From: Beaufortia kweichowensis
Taxonomy: Eukaryota > Chordata > Actinopteri > Cypriniformes > Gastromyzontidae
DNA length: 64,000 nucleotides
Direction of reading: 5' to 3'
Assembly: GCA_019155185.1 (NCBI GenBank)
Contig: CM032800.1
Span: 12,344,001 to 12,408,000, forward strand
Below, one piece after another: positions 58,373-64,000 of the stretch. The first letter of the stretch is position 1. Each line of letters starts with the position of its first letter. The notes below the pieces were generated by a model. The model saw only the letters and a program-made list of their open reading frames with translations, searched no databases and was not told where the DNA came from. Position numbers and translations under genes: made by a program.

Positions 58373-61073
58373 CAAATCTATATTTGTGCCCATAAAATCT
58401 ATCCCTGTTATGATGCACATGAGAATTAATAAACAGGTCCTTGCAGGATATTATCTGGCATGAAGCTCGCTAGATAAATTTGCAAAACACACACAAACGT
58501 AACTCATTTAAAAGAAACTCTAAATGCATATCGGCTTAAATTAGGACCATTAAAGTGTCACGATCAACAGTAGATACTGTATAATTTCATAGCCTGAAAC
58601 CTGAAGACACTATAGCTAGTGAGGTTAAGTCAGAACTTTAGAGACCGCAGGTACCCACGGGAGCGGTGACCGCGTGCACGGCCTTCTCTGTGTAATTGTG
58701 AAATAAGAAAGTTGCTTGGCTGTGACTTCTAAAACCTTTCACTAATGGCATTAAGGCTTTGAGCGCTTTACCGGTGGCCGTGCCAAACTAGAAGAGTGGG
58801 AGAAACGGCTGAATGTATTGCAGATGGCACAACTTTATTCTGTAACCAAACCATCTGGAGTTTACTTAAACTGATGACTTCATTATCAAACACGGGTCTT
58901 GCTGCCAAACACTACCCCTGCCACGATCACACACACATACATGTGTGTTGACTGACACACGCGCTAATGTCGACAGGCAGACACTGGCATGATTCAGCTT
59001 ATGGCACTCACAAAGCAGTTTGCAGGCGGGGAAAGCGGCGCGGGTGTCGATGCGCGCACATGTGTTTGACTCTGACATTGGCAACAGTTTAAGTATCGTA
59101 ATTTGGTGACTTAATAGTGTAAAATAGGCAGCTGTAAGTGACCCGAGTACCTTTGACCTCTCACACAAAGGTCACACGGGGACCTCCTCTGACCCAACCT
59201 TGTGAGTTTTTGCATCAGCGTCAGAAGTAATGATTTGACCTACTGTAATTTGTTTGGGGGGCCTCCTCGGAGACACCTGCAGGAACTGGGCAGGTTCGGG
59301 GCAAACGCAGCCAAGTTCTTGCCAATTAAATCATTGCGGCACCAATTTTTCCAGCGCAAGCCCTTCCAACACTGAAGTGTTGTGGTAATTGATGTTCATT
59401 ACATCAGAACTGCGTATTTTTTTAACCCGTATTAGATTTGTTGTACATGTGGTTTTGGCTGTTATTTTTTTCTCCTACAGCTCTGTGTCTGAAAGGGCAG
59501 CTACCGGCTGAGGATCGTAACCACAAGTTGTACTACAGGCACATGCTTTATTGACAGTGTTTTGATGTTTCACGCTAAGTTTTGACAAGTTAGAAATGTA
59601 GTCAATATATTTGGATTGTATAGCATGGATAATTCGGATTTGGGTAAAGTTTTAGTTAAGATTTCAAACTTAAGATTGAAGGCAAATTTGAGATTAATGC
59701 TAATTTTTATTTACACACCTAAATTCTGACAAGTAAAGTTAAAGTTAAGCATCGTTTGCAACATTGTTGAGATCATATCGAAAACAAAATATGCATTATT
59801 TTGTGTACAAACTCTTGTTGTAGATGCTAAAAATGTGACTAGAAATAGATGCCTGCATGATTGTTTAATACAAGCGAGAGCTTCAGGAATACACTAAAGA
59901 ACGTCACTTTTCTAAAGTTTTACCCTAATGGGGTTATAAAATACACGCTCACACTTCACCTCCATGATTTAGTACATTTTAGTACATTGAGCTTACGTTT
60001 CTATATTATTGTGAGCGTAATGAAAGAGTTCTCCATCCGTGTTGTTCTTTAACAATCCCTCGGCGTAGAGGAGTGGACCCACTTAATTGCCTGCACACTT
60101 GTAACTATTGCTGTAATCGTAGAGTTTATTATTTCTCCACACCGGTTTCACACTTTCTCTCCACACGTGTGAGGGCTCCAGGTGTCATGCCCTCCGCCAG
60201 CCGGCTCGGCCTCGTGTAGGAACGCTAGGGTGGAAAGAGAGCCCAGAAGGTTCACAGGCCACTTGATTATGGGCTGGCGGACACAGCTGCGGTTTGTGCC
60301 ACTTCATAAAAATTGTCATCTGTTTCACAACATACAGCAGAGCAGTGCTGTTACATGGCATTATGGGATAGGTGAAGAACTAGTGGAGAACGCGAGAGTG
60401 AAAGAGGATCCGTCTAAAGAGAATGGGACTAGTTGTCACACCTATTGCTCCAATGAATATTCATGTAGTTAAAAAGACAGTTTCTAGACACACTGTAAGA
60501 GAAGTAATATGATACACAAATCATATTTTAAACAGCAAAATCATTGTTTTGGACAGTAAAACTATGTAATAACATTTGAAAAGCATGTGACAACTTGTCC
60601 CAATAAGTCGTCGACCTAAAACACTAAATTAAAATCTACCCTTAACGGACCCATTCCTCAATGTCTGTCATATTTACTCAAACGCAATAATATGATATTG
60701 AAATTTTACCATACAAAAGCACTACTACAAAAAAATATATAATTGCACTTTTGACACAAAACCTGATAGTAGATTTTACCACCCCCGGTCTAGATTGTGG
60801 CGTTATATCAACTGATATGATTTTTTTACAGCACTTGTAATATTCATTTATTTCATAGTGATTCATTTATGTTTTACCTTGTTAAATAAGATTTTGGGGA
60901 ATGGTCTAACATTTATTACCATTAAAACATTGGTCTGAACTGAGTTGCATGAAATCAAACATTTAATGAATGTTTTCATAATTCATATTTTTGTATACAC
61001 AGTTGTGACTGCAATAATCTCTCCAGCACATGATCGCATGGACATCTGTCTGAGAGTGTTTTCTTTTAACTAC
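58373..61073. other. Non-coding flank
   Basis: Balanced islands at 58640-58860, 58890-59400 and 60060-60470. A 96-codon open frame at 60182-60472 has no family signature. Nothing else recognised. Confidence 0.5.
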
Positions 61074-61376
61074 AGCTCTGTTCCAAAACTGTTCGCTGCC
61101 TTGCTCTCTAATGCCTGCATACTGTACACAGCTCCTCTCTCACTTCATTCCTTTACTTATGGTACAGTAATCTAATAAGTATTCAAATCGATATTATAAA
61201 TTATTTTCTTTATAAATATGTTTAGAATTTGAATATAAAATGTTCAATATAAAACAAAACAGGTTTTGTTTTCACCAAATTCATTGCAGTGCATTGTGGG
61301 AATGCCTTCTTTAAATGTTTAAAATGCCCTGAGACGTCGTCTCTGTACGCAGCTCGCTAGATGTTTGGAACAGAGC
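61074..61376. mobile_element. MITE with GCTCTGTTCCAAA ends
   Basis: The left end GCTCTGTTCCAAAACTGTTC and the right end GATGTTTGGAACAGAGC are inverted repeats. GCATTGTGGGAATGCC lies inside. This fits a known type of fish non-autonomous DNA transposon, probably hAT-like; the class is from memory. Confidence 0.65.
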
Positions 61377-62344
61377 ATATGAGACTGATTACGGTTTATT
61401 CATTCCTGTTATAATGATAAAGATGCAAGTGCTCAGAACAACTAAATAAATACATTTTTGTTCTTTCAGAGTGCATGAACTCCTAAATCTGGCACAGGGT
61501 CCGTGTGTGTTGCAAATGCCCAAAGGTTGTATCGGTTTCTTTTTCTAACTAAAGATAAGATGTCTCCCTCTCGCATTTTGTTTGTAAAGAAAGTGAAGTT
61601 CTTATAAATGGCATTTTTGCTCAAAGATTCAGCTCGGGGCTTAACAAAGCGAGCTGTCAACCGGTCAAGGTCTCACTTCATAATTATCTTCTCCTGGGGC
61701 ACACTGGCCATATAGACCACAGTCAATACAGACTCTCTCTCTCTTAATCTTTGTGCATGTGTGTCTGTCTGTCTCTCGGTCTATTACGCTGTGTACTTAA
61801 AGAACGTTCACTATTCGCCTTCCCTGGCAAAGATGGGATTTTTGTTAGAATGGCTTGTTGAAACTGTATTCTGAAGTCTGCTTTGTTTACAGCACAGGTT
61901 TAGAAAGATGAGAATGCTTTGCCAATGATATAGTTTCTTTGGGTATGTGTGTGCTCTTAGATAGACACAAAGAATTCAACCAGTAGGAAAGTAAAATAAC
62001 ATATTAGATGTCTTAATTTTGTGTCTTTTGAGTAGCAATAAGCATACATAAGAGACAGACATTGATGCTTTGGCTTATAAGTCCAGCTTCTTTAATTTGT
62101 CTCTTTGGGAAAAGATCTGGAGATGTCAGTATAGTTTAAACATTTCTCATCAGATTCTTACAGAATTATTTGAGGTATCCTATCCACATTCATTTTAGTA
62201 GCTTGTTTTGTACAGTATATCCACAACTGTGTCATTTGTCTCAGACAACCATTTGTCTATGCACAGTAATTCTTATAAAAGATTTTGTGAGAAACAATTG
62301 AGAAAAAATTACTGTCGAGTGCCTTTTCTTAAATGAAACATAAT
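61377..62344. other. Non-coding flank
   Basis: Unique sequence with a short CT run at 61733-61745; no gene. Confidence 0.5.
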
Positions 62345-62398
62345 TTAAAATATCTCCTATTTTTTTCCTTTCCTAAAATATCTCCTATTTTTTTCCTT
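62345..62398. repeat. Tandem pair of about 27 bp
   Basis: AAATATCTCCTATTTTTTTC plus CTTT is repeated twice in a row with no change. Confidence 0.85.
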
Positions 62399-62415
62399 TA
62401 TGAACTACAGTACAT

Positions 62416-62545
62416 TTGGTAACACTTTACAATCAGGTTTAGTTTGTTAACATTAGTTAACGCGTTAGATAACATAAAAATAACAATGAACAAAACTTCT
62501 ACATCATTTATTTATCTTAGTTCATGTTAATTTAGTAATAGTGTG
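62416..62545. mobile_element. Piece of the GTTAACATTAGTTAA fish repeat
   Basis: Begins TTGGTAACACTTTACAATCA, then TTGTTAACATTAGTTAACGC and ACAATGAACAAAACTTC. Same family as 35565-35858, which has the other end. Confidence 0.6.
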
Positions 62546-63952
62546 AGTAAATATGATCACTGGATAATCCTTTTAGTTTTTCTAAGAAATGGAATTTTCT
62601 GCTCACATTTTTCATGCTGTTAGATTAATCTCATTTGAGTATTAATGAGTAATATTGACTTGGCAGACCCTGAATGCTGTAGCCTGTGGCTTTTCTTTGA
62701 AATCTTTCTCATACTAAAAAGTTAGATTTTCCCTCTTTCGTTTGTACTTTGCAGAATAAAATAAGAAAAGATTAAAAAAAGAGGCTAAAGCAATGAGAAA
62801 AGGCTCGTAGGGTGACTGTTCAGTCGGGTGCTGAGTGATGTTTATCGGCTCCCCGTTGCCACCCAGGTCTCTCTCAAGAACACCCGGACTGGAATTCCAG
62901 CGCGGCTTATCAGAGCCTCCATCTCTGTGCAGGAGGGGCGAGTTTAGAGGGTTTGTGCGTGGGGGGGTCATTGTGCAAGCCTGGATTAGGTAGAGAGGAA
63001 GCACACTGTCGGGGTTAGTGGTTCATTAGTGTTTACTAACAATCGCTGGATGTCAGAAAGGTCTCGAGAGAAGAAAAGATGTTTAGAAGGAGAGATTGGT
63101 TTTTAGGGTCATGTTTTACAACTTATTACACAAAGAGATAAAGGATTAGCCCCCGTCTCTCACACACACACAAACTCTCTCTCTCGCTCTGGAACTGATC
63201 TTAGCGAGTGACCTGAAGCTTGATTAGGTCAGTATAACACAGCCGTTGTGTGGTGGTTGTAGAGAGGTTTGACTCTAATGGTCGCTAATCCAACTAGCAT
63301 GCTCTCAAAGCATGTGGCTCACTTTCTCTCTTTACCTCACTGAGGTTAAAACCATTAGGTCTTTAAGCTGTCGCTATTAAATGTTGCCTTTGGTATTATT
63401 AATTGTTGTCTACTGTATGTCAGATTAATCTCCTAAGAGGACAATTTCAGAGATACAGATCTCTCCAGCCTTCATAGGTTTTGTTTGCGTTATCAAGAAA
63501 ACATTTACAAATAGTTTGAAGGGATTTGAAAGCATCTGTAACTTTTTTGATTAAAAGTAAAAAAATTAGTATTCAAAACTGTTTCCTAATCCTAAACGGT
63601 TTATAATAATGATTTAGGCATTGAGCTGTCAGGTACAATTTTCCAGTAAATGTTAGTTTGACATTATTTGACTTCAACTCGCAAAAAGAAAAATACATAA
63701 AGTAACCTGTCATTTTATATTTTAAACAGGGATGGCGATAAAAATGCAAAGTTACAGATTTTGGCTTTAACCTATTATTTGTCATCTTTCCTTTTAAGAA
63801 ACTATTTCATAGTTAAATTCTAATTTAATCATGACAAATTATATATTGATAGAAAAATCTAATCAAGAATAATATTTGACCAATTTTCATAATAATAAAC
63901 ATAAACAGAAAAATGTTATTTATAAAAACACCTAATATTTAAAAAAATTATG

Positions 63953-63956
<4 letters not shown>
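62546..63956. other. Non-coding flank to the window end
   Basis: 62800-63020 is G+C-rich and complex. A+T-rich DNA follows from 63480. A short CA/CT tract is at 63161-63186. No exon recognised. Confidence 0.5.

Positions 63957-64000
<44 letters not shown>
63957..64000. repeat. (TA)n microsatellite at the window edge
   Basis: At least 21 TA units, cut by the end of the window. Confidence 0.95.

Overview
The window looks like nuclear DNA of a teleost fish, most likely a cyprinid (carp, minnow or zebrafish relative). The evidence is one intron-containing gene very close to zebrafish gdf6a (radar), high A+T content, many microsatellites, and several fish-type palindromic MITEs, Tc1-like remnants and a tRNA-derived SINE piece. 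There is no bacterial-style gene organisation.

Layout. At the left edge (1-232, minus strand) are two well-spliced exons of an unidentified gene that runs out of the window. A 2.9-kb spacer follows; it carries two strong CTCF-like motifs facing away from each other. The growth factor gene gdf6a lies on the plus strand: TATA box near 3118, start codon 3405, one 2.9-kb intron, stop at 7511, poly(A) signal 8891-8896. It encodes a complete 407-residue BMP-family prepropeptide with signal peptide, prodomain, furin site and a seven-cysteine mature domain.

The remaining 55 kb (8913-64000) has no convincing coding exon. It is a gene desert made of A+T-rich unique DNA, islands of higher complexity that could be regulatory elements, and repeats. 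The islands include 6130-6300 (intron), 9300-9420, 12150-12970, 14380-14640, 17690-18120, 24560-24930, 26100-26530, 42890-43140, 46300-46650, 47340-47660, 48640-49010 and 50230-50540. Mammalian and zebrafish Gdf6 genes are known to depend on distant enhancers, so a long non-coding flank fits this gene. Which islands are functional cannot be decided from one sequence.

Repeats worth noting are a perfect ATAAT/ATTAT palindrome (15796-15964), about eight copies of one fold-back MITE family in different states of decay, a second MITE family present both as long elements and as a bare 46-bp hairpin, three Tc1-like remnants, a rearranged local duplication (36618-37236), and long TC and CTTT tracts. 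I found no new protein system. The most interesting signal is the divergent CTCF-like pair between gdf6a and its neighbour, followed by the candidate enhancers.
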